From: an uncultured Pseudomonadota bacterium
Lineage (GTDB): Bacteria > Pseudomonadota > Gammaproteobacteria > Burkholderiales > Methylophilaceae
Assembly (NCBI GenBank): GCA_903876765.1
Contig: CAIRBH010000011.1
Span: forward strand, 1 to 47,094
Length of the DNA stretch: 47,094 nt
Direction of reading: 5' to 3'
Shown: positions 17,801 through 28,119 of the stretch, in pieces
Layout: every line of letters begins with the position of its first letter
Numbering within the stretch: the first letter of the stretch is position 1
The notes under the pieces: model-generated
What the model saw: the letters and a program-made list of their open reading frames with translations, nothing else
What the model was told of the DNA's origin: nothing
Databases searched by the model: none
Made by a program: the position numbers and the translations under genes

Positions 17801-19540
17801 TTACGCCTGTCCTCGTCGCATAGTGCCGGCATTGTCTGCATTACCGCCACCTTTGCTAATGCTAGAATACAACTCTTCTGGCACAGGCTGTAGTAACAGC
17901 GTGTATAGATTAATGAGATTGAGTCGGTAAAGTTGGTCAAAGCTGGCAACACTGTCTGATGAATTGTAATCACCAAACCACCAAAACCAATCAGAACCCT
18001 CGCAAATAGCCAATTGACGCTCACAAGATTGCAATTGCTGGGCAGTTAAACCGCCTTTAGACAGCATGCTATCGTAAGTTTTTTTAGCCCTACATAATAA
18101 ATCCCAAGCTAGATTTTTATCTTTACTGCCTATCCAAGTGCTAAACGTACCATACACCCAACTACCAGCCGCCACTTGCGGTAATGCGGGGGCGACTATT
18201 TTCTTAGCTTTGTATGGCTTGGATTGGTATAAATCAACCATATCACTGAAAGTGGTCATCTCTATATCAGGATGATTGGTCAACGCCTCGTATAATTCAC
18301 TTAAGAAATAATAGCCATTGTAAGGGTAATACTCCCAGGCATTCTCACCATCTAAAATAATACTCACCACTTTAGATTGACTCTGCCCTAACTCTTGCGA
18401 TTGATGTATATGTTCCAGCGTTTGTATAAAATCTTTAATGGCATCAGGAGTATGCATTTTGGCATATTCAAAACCAATTTTATCCGAGAGATTATCGTCT
18501 CTAAAAAAACATAAAATGTCATGCTCGCCATTGGTGACACGATAAGGTTGGTATAAATATTCATTTTTATCAGCGGCGTCTAAATGCGATTTGAGCAAAC
18601 TATTGACCAGCACAGTCTGTCCAGTAGCCGCCCATTCCACGCCCTGCTCTGCCATTAATGACAATGCCGCTGCAGACACCCCACCTTCGGCAGGCCACAT
18701 ACCTCTTGGGCTTGCGCCAAACAGGTTGGTGTGAAATTTTTTCGCGGTAACCACATGCTCAATCGCTCTAGTATGTCCGCCCGCATATTTAACATTTTGC
18801 GGCAAAGGCGCATAAGGCATGGCATCTAAGGTAGATTTAAAGTCTAATAACAAGGGCAAAATTGGGTGGTAGTAAGGGGTTGTAGAGATTTCAATTTGCT
18901 TACGCTGCATAAGTGCTTTATAGCGAGGGATTAAGCCTGAAATTGTCTCGCCTATGATATTAAATAATTGCTGCCTATCCTCTAGTGTGAACAACACGCC
19001 TTTGGTCATCAACGCTTGAATTAGCTTATTATTTCTACGCAAACTCTCGCCACACCAAGCAAGGTGATACCAAACCAATAAATCGGCTTTATACTGTCCC
19101 GATAAGTAATGATATTCATCATTACAGGCCATTTTTTCAACCAGCTGGTAGATTTGTAATAAACGCTGGTAATGTGGAAACGGACTGAGCATTTTTTCAT
19201 GGTGGCTTTTAAAGCAGCTTTGCACAACCAACTGGCACTGCTCAGGACTGAGGGCCGACAAGTCTTCATGAATCAGCAAGGACAACAAGGGGTCGCGGAT
19301 TTCATTTTTCTTAAATTGCTGACTATAGTCTTCAAGCTGTTCTAACAAAATCGGCACAAAGTTAAATGTCACCCGTGCTTTCGGGTTAGCCTCAAGGTGA
19401 AATGCCATGTCGCTATAATCTTTTATGGCATGTAAGTAGGTCCATGGCAATACATATTCATTATTTACGGTATCGCGATAATCTGGCTGATGCATGTGCC
19501 AGTAGAGGTTAAGATAGAGCTTAGGACGATTAGACTTCAA
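17801..19540 (-). CDS. Glycoside hydrolase family 57 alpha-glucanase
   Basis: This 579-residue protein is a GH57 enzyme (alpha-amylase / amylopullulanase / 4-alpha-glucanotransferase group) acting on alpha-glucans, and no signal peptide is visible. Conserved motif 1 is WHMHQPDY at residues 14-21, the nucleophile motif is GMWPAEGG, and the acid motif is LDGENAWEYYPYNG. It starts with TTG, preceded by AAGG about 10 bases upstream; no in-frame ATG is nearby. It lies between glgC and malQ, so a role in glycogen turnover is likely. Branching activity (GH57 type) is less likely, since a GH13 GlgB is encoded alongside and the motifs are of the amylase kind. Confidence 0.87.
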   Translation of the reverse strand: MKSNRPKLYLNLYWHMHQPDYRDTVNNEYVLPWTYLHAIKDYSDMAFHLEANPKARVTFNFVPILLEQLEDYSQQFKKNEIRDPLLSLLIHEDLSALSPEQCQLVVQSCFKSHHEKMLSPFPHYQRLLQIYQLVEKMACNDEYHYLSGQYKADLLVWYHLAWCGESLRRNNKLIQALMTKGVLFTLEDRQQLFNIIGETISGLIPRYKALMQRKQIEISTTPYYHPILPLLLDFKSTLDAMPYAPLPQNVKYAGGHTRAIEHVVTAKKFHTNLFGASPRGMWPAEGGVSAAALSLMAEQGVEWAATGQTVLVNSLLKSHLDAADKNEYLYQPYRVTNGEHDILCFFRDDNLSDKIGFEYAKMHTPDAIKDFIQTLEHIHQSQELGQSQSKVVSIILDGENAWEYYPYNGYYFLSELYEALTNHPDIEMTTFSDMVDLYQSKPYKAKKIVAPALPQVAAGSWVYGTFSTWIGSKDKNLAWDLLCRAKKTYDSMLSKGGLTAQQLQSCERQLAICEGSDWFWWFGDYNSSDSVASFDQLYRLNLINLYTLLLQPVPEELYSSISKGGGNADNAGTMRRGQA

Positions 19541-19596
19541 TTAATTACAACCTTAATATTCAACATTAATAAAAACAACTAAATTACTGATTTTAA

Positions 19597-20889
19597 TTAT
19601 TTTGTTCTATATAAATCCTGACCTAACATATCTGGTGTTACCAGTGTGATGCCTTTTTCAGACACATAAAATCGTTTAGCGTCCAATTCTAAATCCACGC
19701 CAATTTGCATCCCTTCAGGGATAATGCAACCACGATCTATCACGACATTTTTGAGCACCGCATGACGATTGATAGTGACCTTAGGCAAAACTACTGAGCC
19801 TTCAATCGTGCAATAACTATGCACCCTAACATCAGAAAATAGTACCGAACTATCAACTGTAGAACCGCTAATGAGGCAACCACCAGAAACTAATGAGTCT
19901 GTAGCGCAACCTGCCCTACCAGCATCATTAAAGACAAACTTAGCTGGCGGCAAATGCTCTTGGTAAGTCCAAATTGGCCAATCTCTGTCGTATAAATTAA
20001 GCTCAGGAATGACTCTGGTAAGCTCCATATTCGCCTCCCAATAGGCATCTATTGTCCCTACGTCGCGCCAATAATAATTGTCATTTTTCGCCCCCACACA
20101 ACTTTCAGTAAAGCGGTGTGCTTGTATTTTATATTTCTTAATAATGTAAGGAATAATATCACCGCCAAAATCATGGCTGGATTTAGGATCGCCAGCATCA
20201 CGGATCAATTGCTCGTAAAGAAATTTGGCATTAAATATATAAATACCCATGCTGGCAAAAGCTTTGCTGGTATCGCCTGGCATGTGTTTAGGGTGGGCTG
20301 GTTTTTCAGCAAATTCAATCACACGGTCGGTATCATCCACTGCCAGCACACCAAAGCCTTTTGCGTCCTCTAGCGGCACGTTAATACAAGCTACCGTCAT
20401 GTCCGCGTTATTTTTAACATGGGTGGCTAACATTTTGCCGTAATCCATTTTATAAATATGATCGCCAGCTAATATCAAAATATACTCAGCGCCAGCCTCA
20501 CGTAGTAAATCCATGTTTTGATAAACAGCATCAGCTGTGCCTTTGTACCAATCTTCTGAAATACGTTGTTGGGCGGGGATAATATTCACATATTCATTAA
20601 ATTCACCGCGTAAAAAGCCCCAGCCGCGTTGCAAGTGCTGAATCAAGCTTTGCGCTTTATATTGCGTCGCAATATTGACGCGACGAATACCAGAGTTAAT
20701 GCAGTTAGATAGGGGAAAATCAATAATTCTATATTTTCCACCAAATTGAACGGCGGGCTTAGCACGCCAATCCGTTAGGTTTCTCAGACGACTACCACGT
20801 CCCCCAGCCAGAATAATTGCCACAGTATTTTTGGTTAAAGTGCTAATGAAACGGTCTGAATGTTGACCAATTATTTTATTGTCCGACAT
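19597..20889 (-). CDS. glgC: Glucose-1-phosphate adenylyltransferase (ADP-glucose pyrophosphorylase)
   Basis: This protein of about 430 residues makes ADP-glucose from glucose 1-phosphate and ATP, the committed step of bacterial glycogen synthesis. Visible motifs are the nucleotide loop [27 protein letters not shown] (allosteric/substrate Lys region), [10 protein letters not shown]-like [30 protein letters not shown], and a C-terminal left-handed beta-helix. I prefer the ATG at 20889 to the one nine codons upstream, because AGGAGG lies six bases before it. The gene leads the minus-strand glucan operon and is divergent from glgB. Allosteric regulation by glycolytic intermediates is expected from the family. 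Confidence 0.95.
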   Translation of the reverse strand: MSDNKIIGQHSDRFISTLTKNTVAIILAGGRGSRLRNLTDWRAKPAVQFGGKYRIIDFPLSNCINSGIRRVNIATQYKAQSLIQHLQRGWGFLRGEFNEYVNIIPAQQRISEDWYKGTADAVYQNMDLLREAGAEYILILAGDHIYKMDYGKMLATHVKNNADMTVACINVPLEDAKGFGVLAVDDTDRVIEFAEKPAHPKHMPGDTSKAFASMGIYIFNAKFLYEQLIRDAGDPKSSHDFGGDIIPYIIKKYKIQAHRFTESCVGAKNDNYYWRDVGTIDAYWEANMELTRVIPELNLYDRDWPIWTYQEHLPPAKFVFNDAGRAGCATDSLVSGGCLISGSTVDSSVLFSDVRVHSYCTIEGSVVLPKVTINRHAVLKNVVIDRGCIIPEGMQIGVDLELDAKRFYVSEKGITLVTPDMLGQDLYRTK

Positions 20890-21082
20890 GATGCCCTCCT
20901 GAAGTTTGATAGACATTGAATAATCTAGCTGGGCTTACTAGTTTTATTTTACGTTTAACTACATATTGTTGTACATTATAATCAGCTTAAAGCACTATAA
21001 TCTAGTTAAAATGCTGTCAATCAAGCAAATATAACTAAAAAATCTAAAATTATTTCTTAAAAGAAATTTAGGGGAATGTATC
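20890..21082. promoter_or_regulatory. Divergent glgC / glgB promoter region
   Basis: This 193-base AT-rich gap serves both glycogen transcripts. On the plus strand there are two perfect TATAAT boxes at 20977-20982 and 20996-21001, the first with a weak TTTAAC 17 bases upstream. Near glgB an inverted repeat with 7-base arms (ATTTCTT and AAGAAAT around AA, 21052-21067) sits directly before the AGGGG ribosome site, where a bound protein or a hairpin could block translation or elongation. The AGGAGG at about 20896-20901 (minus strand) belongs to glgC. Confidence 0.45.
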
Positions 21083-23341
21083 TTGGTCAAATCTGTGGCA
21101 ATACCAGCAAAAACAGGGACAAAAGTTAGCACAAAATCCAAGGCAGCTTCAAAACCAATTGCAAATACTTCTTTAGATTCACTGAAATTAATTTTAAAAG
21201 CTAAACACCATGACCCATTTAGCTTTTTAGGGCAACACGCCACTGAAAATAGTTATCTTTATCGTACATTTTTACCTCAAGCTACAGAGGTATCAGTCAA
21301 AGTAGCAAATAATTGGCTGAAACTTGAAAAAACACATGCCGATGGTTTATTTGAATTATCAAGTAAAACCGCACTTAAAACCCCTTGTTTGCTAAAAGTT
21401 GAGACTGGGCAAAGCAGTTATGAGACCTATGACCCTTACACATTCTCCTCTAGCTTAACCCAAGACGAGCTTTACCTATTTGGTGAAGGTCGATTATTGC
21501 AAGCCTATAAAACCCTAGGTGCGCAATCTATGCTGCAAGACAACATTGCTGGGGTGCGTTTTGCCGTATGGGCGCCCAATGCCGAAAGGGTAAGCGTGAC
21601 TGGCAGTTTTAATAATTGGGATGGCCGCATACATTCTATGCGCGCTCACGGTTCTAGTGGGGTATGGGACATCTTCATCCCTAACTTAACAAGCAATGAC
21701 ACCTATAAATTTGAAATTCGCAACCGCCATACAGGTGCAGTATTAGTTAAAACCGACCCCTATGGCTTTGAGTTTGAACAACGTCCTGGTACTGCGGCAA
21801 AAATTAGCATTAGTCACCACGCATGGCAAGATCAAGCTTGGCTTGAGGCGCGCAAAAAACATGACTGGCTACATGCCCCATTTAACTGCTATGAAGTTCA
21901 TTTGGGCTCATGGCAGCGCAATGAGCAAGGTCACTTTCTAACTTATCGAGAGTTAGCGCAAACCCTAGTACCCTACGTAGCTAGCATGGGTTATACCCAT
22001 GTTGAATTAATGCCAATATCCGAGCACCCCTTAACTGAGTCTTGGGGTTACCAAACCACAGGGTATTTTGGCGTTACCAATCGCTTTGGCTCACCAGATG
22101 ATTTACGTTTTCTCATAGACGCTTTTCACCAAGCTAATGTCGGCGTCATTTTAGACTGGGTACCAGGCCATTTTCCTAAAGATGACTGGGCACTGGCGCG
22201 CTTTGACGGCACTGCTCTTTATGAACACGAAGACCCTCGACTAGGTGAGCACCAAGACTGGGGCACATATATTTTCAACTATGGTCGCAACGAAGTTCGC
22301 AACTTCTTAATGGCAAACGCGCATTATTGGCTTGCGGAGTTTCATATAGACGGCTTTCGCGTAGACGCTGTGGCCTCTATGCTTTATCTTGACTACTCGC
22401 GTAAAGCTGGCGAATGGCTGCCCAATAAATTTGGTGGACGCGAAAATCTTGATGTCATTGATTTTTTGAAACAATTTAATGTGATGGTAGGCGAAGACTT
22501 TCCTGGAGTGCTGACGATAGCCGAAGAATCTACCGCTTGGCCTGGGGTATCAAGGCCAGTTTACTTGGGTGGTCTGGGGTTTAGTATGAAATGGAATATG
22601 GGCTGGATGAATGACACTCTATCCTACATAGAACATGACCCTGTGCACAGACGCTACTACCACGACATGCTGACTTTTGGTCAGCTATATGCTTACTCAG
22701 AAAACTTTGTACTGCCATTTTCACATGATGAAGTGGTGCATGGTAAGCATTCCCTATTAGATAAAATGCCAGGCGATGCATGGCAAAAATTTGCCAATCT
22801 TCGTTTACTCACCACTTATCAAATGACCGCCCCTGGTAAAAAACTGAACTTCATGGGCAATGAATTTGGACAAGGCCGCGAGTGGAATGTCAATAGTAGC
22901 CTAGACTGGCACTTACTTGGCGAAGCTTATGAAGGCTGCCAGTGGCACCAAGGCGTTAAACTGGCCTGCACAGACTTAAACAAACTTTACAAAGAAATCA
23001 GCGCATTACACGCCCTTGATTTTGAACCGCAGGGTTTTGAGTGGGTAGACTGTCATGATAGCGATCAATCGATTGTCAGCTATGTGCGGCGTGGTTTGGA
23101 TAATAGTTTTGTTATAATAGTGCTGAATTTTACGCCTGTGTTACGAAATGCCTATCGCATTGGCGTGCCACAATCAGGTCGCTATCATGAGATTTTTAAC
23201 AGCGATGCTAATTGTTATGGTGGTAGCAATCAAGGTAATGGCGCAGAGCTTCACGCTGAAAATACAGCTTGGATGCACCACAACCAATCTCTTGTCATCA
23301 CTTTGCCACCTTTAGCTGGTATCGTTTTGCAATTAAAATAA
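21083..23341 (+). CDS. glgB: 1,4-alpha-glucan branching enzyme (GH13)
   Basis: This 752-residue enzyme creates alpha-1,6 branches in glycogen. An N1 domain (KHHDPFSFLG, about residues 41-50) is followed by a CBM48 domain (FAVWAPNAERVSVTGSFNNW, about 160-179) and a GH13 barrel. The catalytic residues are intact: nucleophile Asp428 in DGFRVDAV, acid Glu481 in TIAEEST, and the third carboxylate in FSHDEVVHGK. Start is TTG at 21083 with AGGGG about 9 bases upstream; a nearby ATG at 21076 is out of frame. The lysine/serine-rich first 25 residues precede the N1 domain and are probably flexible. It is followed after 33 bases by pgi. Confidence 0.96.
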   Translation: MVKSVAIPAKTGTKVSTKSKAASKPIANTSLDSLKLILKAKHHDPFSFLGQHATENSYLYRTFLPQATEVSVKVANNWLKLEKTHADGLFELSSKTALKTPCLLKVETGQSSYETYDPYTFSSSLTQDELYLFGEGRLLQAYKTLGAQSMLQDNIAGVRFAVWAPNAERVSVTGSFNNWDGRIHSMRAHGSSGVWDIFIPNLTSNDTYKFEIRNRHTGAVLVKTDPYGFEFEQRPGTAAKISISHHAWQDQAWLEARKKHDWLHAPFNCYEVHLGSWQRNEQGHFLTYRELAQTLVPYVASMGYTHVELMPISEHPLTESWGYQTTGYFGVTNRFGSPDDLRFLIDAFHQANVGVILDWVPGHFPKDDWALARFDGTALYEHEDPRLGEHQDWGTYIFNYGRNEVRNFLMANAHYWLAEFHIDGFRVDAVASMLYLDYSRKAGEWLPNKFGGRENLDVIDFLKQFNVMVGEDFPGVLTIAEESTAWPGVSRPVYLGGLGFSMKWNMGWMNDTLSYIEHDPVHRRYYHDMLTFGQLYAYSENFVLPFSHDEVVHGKHSLLDKMPGDAWQKFANLRLLTTYQMTAPGKKLNFMGNEFGQGREWNVNSSLDWHLLGEAYEGCQWHQGVKLACTDLNKLYKEISALHALDFEPQGFEWVDCHDSDQSIVSYVRRGLDNSFVIIVLNFTPVLRNAYRIGVPQSGRYHEIFNSDANCYGGSNQGNGAELHAENTAWMHHNQSLVITLPPLAGIVLQLK

Positions 23342-23374
23342 TTTATTAATCAAACTTAAAGTAGTCCTAGACAA

Positions 23375-25027
23375 ATGGCCGCATTAACATCACTACCGGT
23401 ATGGCAAAAACTTTGCCAGCATCAACAAGAAATTGCTTCAACCCACATGCGCGATTTATTTGCATTGGATAAAAATCGTTTTGATAAATTCAGCTTTAAA
23501 TTCGCTGATATCTTATTTGATTTTTCCAAGCACAGAATTAACGACGATACGCTGCCCATGCTGATGCAGTTAGCCCGCGAAGCCAATATTGAAGGTTGGC
23601 GCGAACGCATGTTTACTGGTGAAAAAATTAATATCACTGAAAACCGCGCTGTTTTGCATACCGCATTGCGTAACCGCAGCAATACGCCCGTCATGGTCAA
23701 TGGCAAAGATGTCATGCCAGATGTGAATGCGGTACTGGCGCAAATGCGTCAATTTAGCGACAAAGTGCGCTCTGGCATCTGGCTCGGCTACTCCGGCGAA
23801 CGCATTACCGATATCGTCAATATTGGTATAGGCGGCTCAGATTTAGGCCCAGTGATGGTCTGTGATGCGCTCAAACCATACGCCTCAGCAGCATTACAAG
23901 TACATTTTGTATCTAATATCGATGGTGCGCATTTAATGCGTGCACTAGAAAAATGCAAGCCCGAAAGCACGCTATTCATCATTGCCTCAAAAACTTTTAC
24001 CACGCAAGAAACCATGACTAATGCCATCTCTGCCCGCGCATGGTTTTTAGCTGCGGCAAAAGACAACGCCCATGTCGCTAAGCACTTCGTCGCCCTCTCT
24101 ACCAACGCAAAAGCCGTGCAAGATTTTGGCATTGACACGGCCAATATGTTTGCATTTTGGGACTGGGTAGGCGGACGCTACTCACTTTGGTCTGCCATAG
24201 GCTTATCTATTGCGCTGTATGTGGGCATGGATAATTTTGAAGCACTTTTGACTGGCGCACATGAAATGGATCATCATTTTAGAAGCGCACCCTTAGAACA
24301 AAATATGCCAGTGATAATGGCGCTAATTGGCATTTGGTATAACAATTTCTTTCATGTAGACACCAACGCCATACTGCCTTACGACCAGGGCATGGCACGC
24401 TTCCCTGCCTATTTGCAACAAGCCGACATGGAAAGTAATGGCAAATTTATTTGTCGTGATGGCAAGCGCATACAGTATAAAACTGGCCCAGTCATTTGGG
24501 GTGAAGCTGGCACTAATGGACAGCATGCGTTTTATCAGCTAATACACCAAGGTACGCAAATTGTGCCGTGTGACTTCTTAATGCCAGTACATAGTCACTA
24601 CGCGATAGGAAAAAATGGTTATGCGCACCATAAAATCTTACTGGCAAACTTTTTGGCGCAAACGCAATCCTTAATGCTAGGAAAAACCCCTGAACAAGCC
24701 CGCACTGAACTTGAAAAACAAGGTATGACTGGTGATTCGCTAGAAAAACTTCTGCCGCATAAAGTATTTGAGGGAAACCGTCCTAGCACTTCTATCATGT
24801 TCGATAAGCTGACACCCAACACCTTAGGCAAGCTCATCGCCCTATACGAGCACAAAATATTTGTACAAGGCATGATTTGGGACATTAACAGTTATGACCA
24901 GTGGGGCGTTGAATACGGCAAACAAATTGCACAAGAAATTCTGCCTTTGCTGACCAATGACGAGGTCATTAGCAGTTTTGATAGCTCAACTAATGGTTTG
25001 ATTAATTACACCAAAACGCACAAGTAA
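23375..25027 (+). CDS. pgi: Glucose-6-phosphate isomerase
   Basis: This 550-residue enzyme interconverts glucose 6-phosphate and fructose 6-phosphate, linking the Calvin cycle and gluconeogenesis to glycogen. Signature segments are [13 protein letters not shown] (phosphate-binding), SKTFTTQET, the catalytic Glu region [19 protein letters not shown]-like [30 protein letters not shown] and the C-terminal [12 protein letters not shown]. Length fits proteobacterial Pgi. It follows glgB by 33 bases on the same strand, so the pair is probably one transcript. It ends one base before the end of the convergent sppA gene; no terminator is visible between them. Confidence 0.97.
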   Translation: MAALTSLPVWQKLCQHQQEIASTHMRDLFALDKNRFDKFSFKFADILFDFSKHRINDDTLPMLMQLAREANIEGWRERMFTGEKINITENRAVLHTALRNRSNTPVMVNGKDVMPDVNAVLAQMRQFSDKVRSGIWLGYSGERITDIVNIGIGGSDLGPVMVCDALKPYASAALQVHFVSNIDGAHLMRALEKCKPESTLFIIASKTFTTQETMTNAISARAWFLAAAKDNAHVAKHFVALSTNAKAVQDFGIDTANMFAFWDWVGGRYSLWSAIGLSIALYVGMDNFEALLTGAHEMDHHFRSAPLEQNMPVIMALIGIWYNNFFHVDTNAILPYDQGMARFPAYLQQADMESNGKFICRDGKRIQYKTGPVIWGEAGTNGQHAFYQLIHQGTQIVPCDFLMPVHSHYAIGKNGYAHHKILLANFLAQTQSLMLGKTPEQARTELEKQGMTGDSLEKLLPHKVFEGNRPSTSIMFDKLTPNTLGKLIALYEHKIFVQGMIWDINSYDQWGVEYGKQIAQEILPLLTNDEVISSFDSSTNGLINYTKTHK

Positions 25028-25028
25028 G

Positions 25029-26030
25029 TTAATGCAGCCTGGGCTCACCAGCGCTGATTAATTGCTTAGCTAAGGTTTCGCCAAAACTGGCAATAGCACT
25101 TGCACCTATGCGTTTAGCAATACGGCTGGCAAAGTCATCTTGGTGGGTAAAGTCTACGATTTGCTTTTCTTTAATGACTTCACGTGCCACATAGTCGGCG
25201 CTGCCTATAGCATCCGCAAGACCCATGTTAATGCTTTGCTCACCACTCCAGAATAAGCCGCTAAATGTCTCTGGCGTCTCCACCAACCTCGATCCCCTGC
25301 CCTGTCTTACCACCGTTTTAAATTGCTCATGTATTTCATTGAGCATATTTTGCGCTAATACTTGATGTTTAGGATTGACTGGTGAAAATGGGTCTAGCAT
25401 GGCTTTATTTTCGCCTGCCGTCAGCAGTCTGCGCTCTACACCAACTTTTTTCATTACCTCGGTAAAGCCATAACCGTCCATTAGCACGCCTATAGAACCG
25501 ACAATGCTGGCCTTATCCACATAAATTTTATCTGCCGCCACCGCAATATAATAGCCCCCAGAAGCACATATATCTTCAACGACTGCATACACAGGAATGC
25601 TAGGATGCAGTTTCTTTTGACGCCTAATTTCATCATTGATAATACCTGCTTGTACAGGGCTGCCGCCTGGGCTGTTAATACGCAAAATCAAGCCTTTGGT
25701 ATTTTTATCATCATAGGCATCATGCAAACTATTCATAAAAGAATCCGCATTGACTTCGCCACCTGCCTCTATCACGCCAGATACCTCAATCAGCGCAGTA
25801 TGCGCCCCTGAATTTTTACTAGCATTACCCAACCAACCCAAAGCATAAAAAAGTAGAATAAAAAGGTAAGAAAACATCAAGCCTTTGAAGAATATACGCC
25901 AGCGACGCGCGGTTTTTTGCTCTAATAAGGCAGAAGTCGCTAATTTTTCTATGACATCGCGCTGCCAGCTTGCATCTTCTGCGCTAAGGGGTTTGTTAGA
26001 TGGGTTAGTTGCCTGGCTTTCTTCCGACAT
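25029..26030 (-). CDS. sppA: Signal peptide peptidase SppA (36K type)
   Basis: This 333-residue S49-family serine protease degrades left-over signal peptides in the inner membrane. One membrane anchor lies at about residues 47-69, and the protease domain faces the periplasm. The Ser/Lys dyad is recognisable: Ser157 in ICASGGYY and Lys209 in GENKAMLDPF. Their spacing of 52 residues equals that of Bacillus subtilis SppA (147 and 199). The short form has a single S49 domain, unlike the 67K E. coli enzyme. It is downstream of the Rieske gene by 12 bases and belongs to the rluC - phosphatase - Rieske - sppA run common in betaproteobacteria. Confidence 0.93.
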   Translation of the reverse strand: MSEESQATNPSNKPLSAEDASWQRDVIEKLATSALLEQKTARRWRIFFKGLMFSYLFILLFYALGWLGNASKNSGAHTALIEVSGVIEAGGEVNADSFMNSLHDAYDDKNTKGLILRINSPGGSPVQAGIINDEIRRQKKLHPSIPVYAVVEDICASGGYYIAVAADKIYVDKASIVGSIGVLMDGYGFTEVMKKVGVERRLLTAGENKAMLDPFSPVNPKHQVLAQNMLNEIHEQFKTVVRQGRGSRLVETPETFSGLFWSGEQSINMGLADAIGSADYVAREVIKEKQIVDFTHQDDFASRIAKRIGASAIASFGETLAKQLISAGEPRLH

Positions 26031-26042
26031 GATATTGGCTCT

Positions 26043-26426
26043 CTAAAGATTATTTTTAGTCACTGATGACAGGTTAATAATGATTTCTTGGTTTTGTTCA
26101 ATGACTGCTAGCATTTTTAAACTTTTGCCTTTGCATGGCCCCATCACACAAAAGCCATTATCTGGTCTGTAATGCGCGCCATGCGTGGCACAAACTAGGT
26201 AATCCTTATCATTGCTAAAAAAATCACCCTGATTCCAATCTAATTCTACCGCCACATGAGCACATTGATTGACATAGGCATAAGCCTTGCCATGAAAGCG
26301 CACGACAAAACCTGTGGCAAACTCACCTAGTGCTGGAAGCGCAAAACGTAAGCCTTGGGCTTGCTCTTGTAATGCATCGCTGTTAAACACAACAGTCTCT
26401 GCCATATTAGCTTTTTGTTTAGGCAT
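26043..26426 (-). CDS. Rieske [2Fe-2S] domain protein
   Basis: This 127-residue soluble protein is a single Rieske domain with Cys55-x-His57 and Cys79-x-x-His82 as cluster ligands. It resembles the small ferredoxins that feed oxygenases, but no oxygenase is nearby. In betaproteobacteria this gene regularly sits between the HAD phosphatase and sppA; its partner is unknown. Two extra cysteines (Cys93 and Cys98, GFCVMGPC) follow the second ligand pair. The start ATG overlaps the phosphatase stop by 8 bases (AAATGCCTAA); an ATG at codon 8 is an alternative. Confidence 0.88.
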   Translation of the reverse strand: MPKQKANMAETVVFNSDALQEQAQGLRFALPALGEFATGFVVRFHGKAYAYVNQCAHVAVELDWNQGDFFSNDKDYLVCATHGAHYRPDNGFCVMGPCKGKSLKMLAVIEQNQEIIINLSSVTKNNL

Positions 26427-27075
26427 TTTCTAGCAACCATGCGCTTAAACTAGCAAAATCATCAAATTGTTGTATAGGCTTATAGGCTTGCCATTGCTCA
26501 GCATTTTGCGCGCCATAAGTGACCGCAATCGCACTCACGCCGGCATTGTTTGCCATTTGTAAATCATAACTTGTATCGCCTATCATCAAGGTGCGCTCAG
26601 GTAGTACCACTAAATCTTCCATTAATTCATCTAACATTTGCGGATGTGGCTTTGAAAAACATTCATCAACCGTGCGCGTTGCATGAAAATAATGGGTTAA
26701 AGCGCAATGCTGCAATGCTAAATTAAGCCCACGGCGACCTTTACCCGTGGCTACCGCTAGTTTATAACCACGTTTATTCAAGAGTTTAATCAAATCAACT
26801 GCCCCAGCAAACAAGGGTATTTCACGCTCCCCAGCATAATAATTGGCTGTATATTGTGTCGCCAGTGCTTGCGCCTGGTCTGCCGCAAGGTCGCCATACA
26901 ATGCATGAATAGCCTCACGCAGCCCTAAGCCAATAATACTGGATGCAACTTTTGCTGGCAAGGCAGGCAAGCCTACCTGAGCCGCCGCACTAAGTAATGC
27001 ATGAGTAATCATGCCGGTAGAATCGGCTAAAGTACCATCCCAATCCCATACGATTAAATCAAACTGCTTAGGCAT
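26419..27075 (-). CDS. HAD-superfamily phosphatase (Gph/PGP-like)
   Basis: This 218-residue HAD hydrolase has the nucleophile motif DWDGTLADS (Asp11, Asp13), a helical cap, motif II VATGK, Lys in the KPHPQML segment and the acidic motif IGDTSYDLQMA. The closest family is phosphoglycolate phosphatase / pyrophosphatase-like subfamily IA. In a cell with form II RuBisCO, a phosphoglycolate phosphatase is needed to deal with the oxygenase product, but the place beside rluC is conserved in species without RuBisCO, so its substrate is open. It lies 18 bases after rluC. Confidence 0.9.
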   Translation of the reverse strand: MPKQFDLIVWDWDGTLADSTGMITHALLSAAAQVGLPALPAKVASSIIGLGLREAIHALYGDLAADQAQALATQYTANYYAGEREIPLFAGAVDLIKLLNKRGYKLAVATGKGRRGLNLALQHCALTHYFHATRTVDECFSKPHPQMLDELMEDLVVLPERTLMIGDTSYDLQMANNAGVSAIAVTYGAQNAEQWQAYKPIQQFDDFASLSAWLLENA

Positions 27076-27093
27076 GCGCTACAACACTTTCTT

Positions 27094-28119
27094 TTAAGAA
27101 TTAGCTGCTAATTTAAGTAAAAATTGATTCAATTCAGCTGGCATAGGTGCGATTAATTCCAACTTATCTTGCGTCAATGGATGTTTGATCTTAGTCACTG
27201 AAGAATGTAAAAACATACGTTTTAGCCCGTGCTTAATCAAGGCTTTATTCACGGTAAAGTCGCCATATTTATCATCGCCGACTATGGCAAACCCCAAATG
27301 TGCAAGCTGCACGCGCAATTGATGGGTACGCCCTGTCACCAGCTGCGCCTCTAGCAAACTAAACTGACCTAATACTGGGTGAGCAAAATTTTTGAGTAAT
27401 TTGAATAAAGTTTCAGACGTTTGACGCTCGTTATATTTGTCTTTGCTAACGTCAGTCACCACATTGACGCGGCGCTCACCATTGGGTAAAAGGTATTTTT
27501 GTAAATCTAACACCACCCGTTTTTTTTGCTCCAACCACTGCCCTTGCACCAACATTAAATAACGTTTATCGGTCTGATTATTGCGAATGGCCTCATGTAA
27601 AGCCACCAAAGCGCTGCGTTTTTTGGCCAGCATCAGCACCCCTGAAGTTTCGCGATCCAACCTATGTACTAATTCTAAAAACTTAGCTTTAGGCCGTTCT
27701 AGGCGCATTTGCTCTATCACGCCACGGCTAATGCCGCTGCCGCCATGCACTGCAAAACCCGCTGGCTTATCTATGACCAATAATGCCTCATCCTCAAAAA
27801 TGATGGACTTACTTAATTTAGAAACTGTAGGCGCAGCCTGTTCAGGCTTATCACTTGCCGTTGAACGAGTTGGCGGTATTCTGACCACATCGCCTATGGT
27901 TAAGCGAAAATCTGCATCAATGCGCTTTTTATTAACGCGCACTTCGCCACTACGCAAAATACGATAAACATGGCTTTTTGGCACCCCTTTAAGAGTTTTT
28001 GTCAGGAAGTTATCAACACGTTGACCTTCACTTGCCTCATCTACTGTTAAAAAAGCCGCGGCCAATTCACTGACCTGAGTAGTACTATGCTGCTGATTTT
28101 GTGTGCTTATATGGTTCAT
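27094..28119 (-). CDS. rluC: 23S rRNA pseudouridine synthase RluC
   Basis: This 341-residue enzyme isomerises specific uridines in 23S rRNA (positions 955, 2504 and 2580 in E. coli). It has an N-terminal S4 RNA-binding domain (about residues 33-95, GQRVDNFLTKTLKGVPKSHVYR region) and the RluA-type catalytic domain with the nucleophile Asp in HRLDRETSG. The family ending (LIAPMPAELNQFL) is present. The length exceeds E. coli RluC slightly because of an N-terminal extension rich in Gln/Ser. It is divergent from rne, as is usual in proteobacteria. Its upstream region carries a 16-base direct repeat described separately. Confidence 0.93.
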   Translation of the reverse strand: MNHISTQNQQHSTTQVSELAAAFLTVDEASEGQRVDNFLTKTLKGVPKSHVYRILRSGEVRVNKKRIDADFRLTIGDVVRIPPTRSTASDKPEQAAPTVSKLSKSIIFEDEALLVIDKPAGFAVHGGSGISRGVIEQMRLERPKAKFLELVHRLDRETSGVLMLAKKRSALVALHEAIRNNQTDKRYLMLVQGQWLEQKKRVVLDLQKYLLPNGERRVNVVTDVSKDKYNERQTSETLFKLLKNFAHPVLGQFSLLEAQLVTGRTHQLRVQLAHLGFAIVGDDKYGDFTVNKALIKHGLKRMFLHSSVTKIKHPLTQDKLELIAPMPAELNQFLLKLAANS

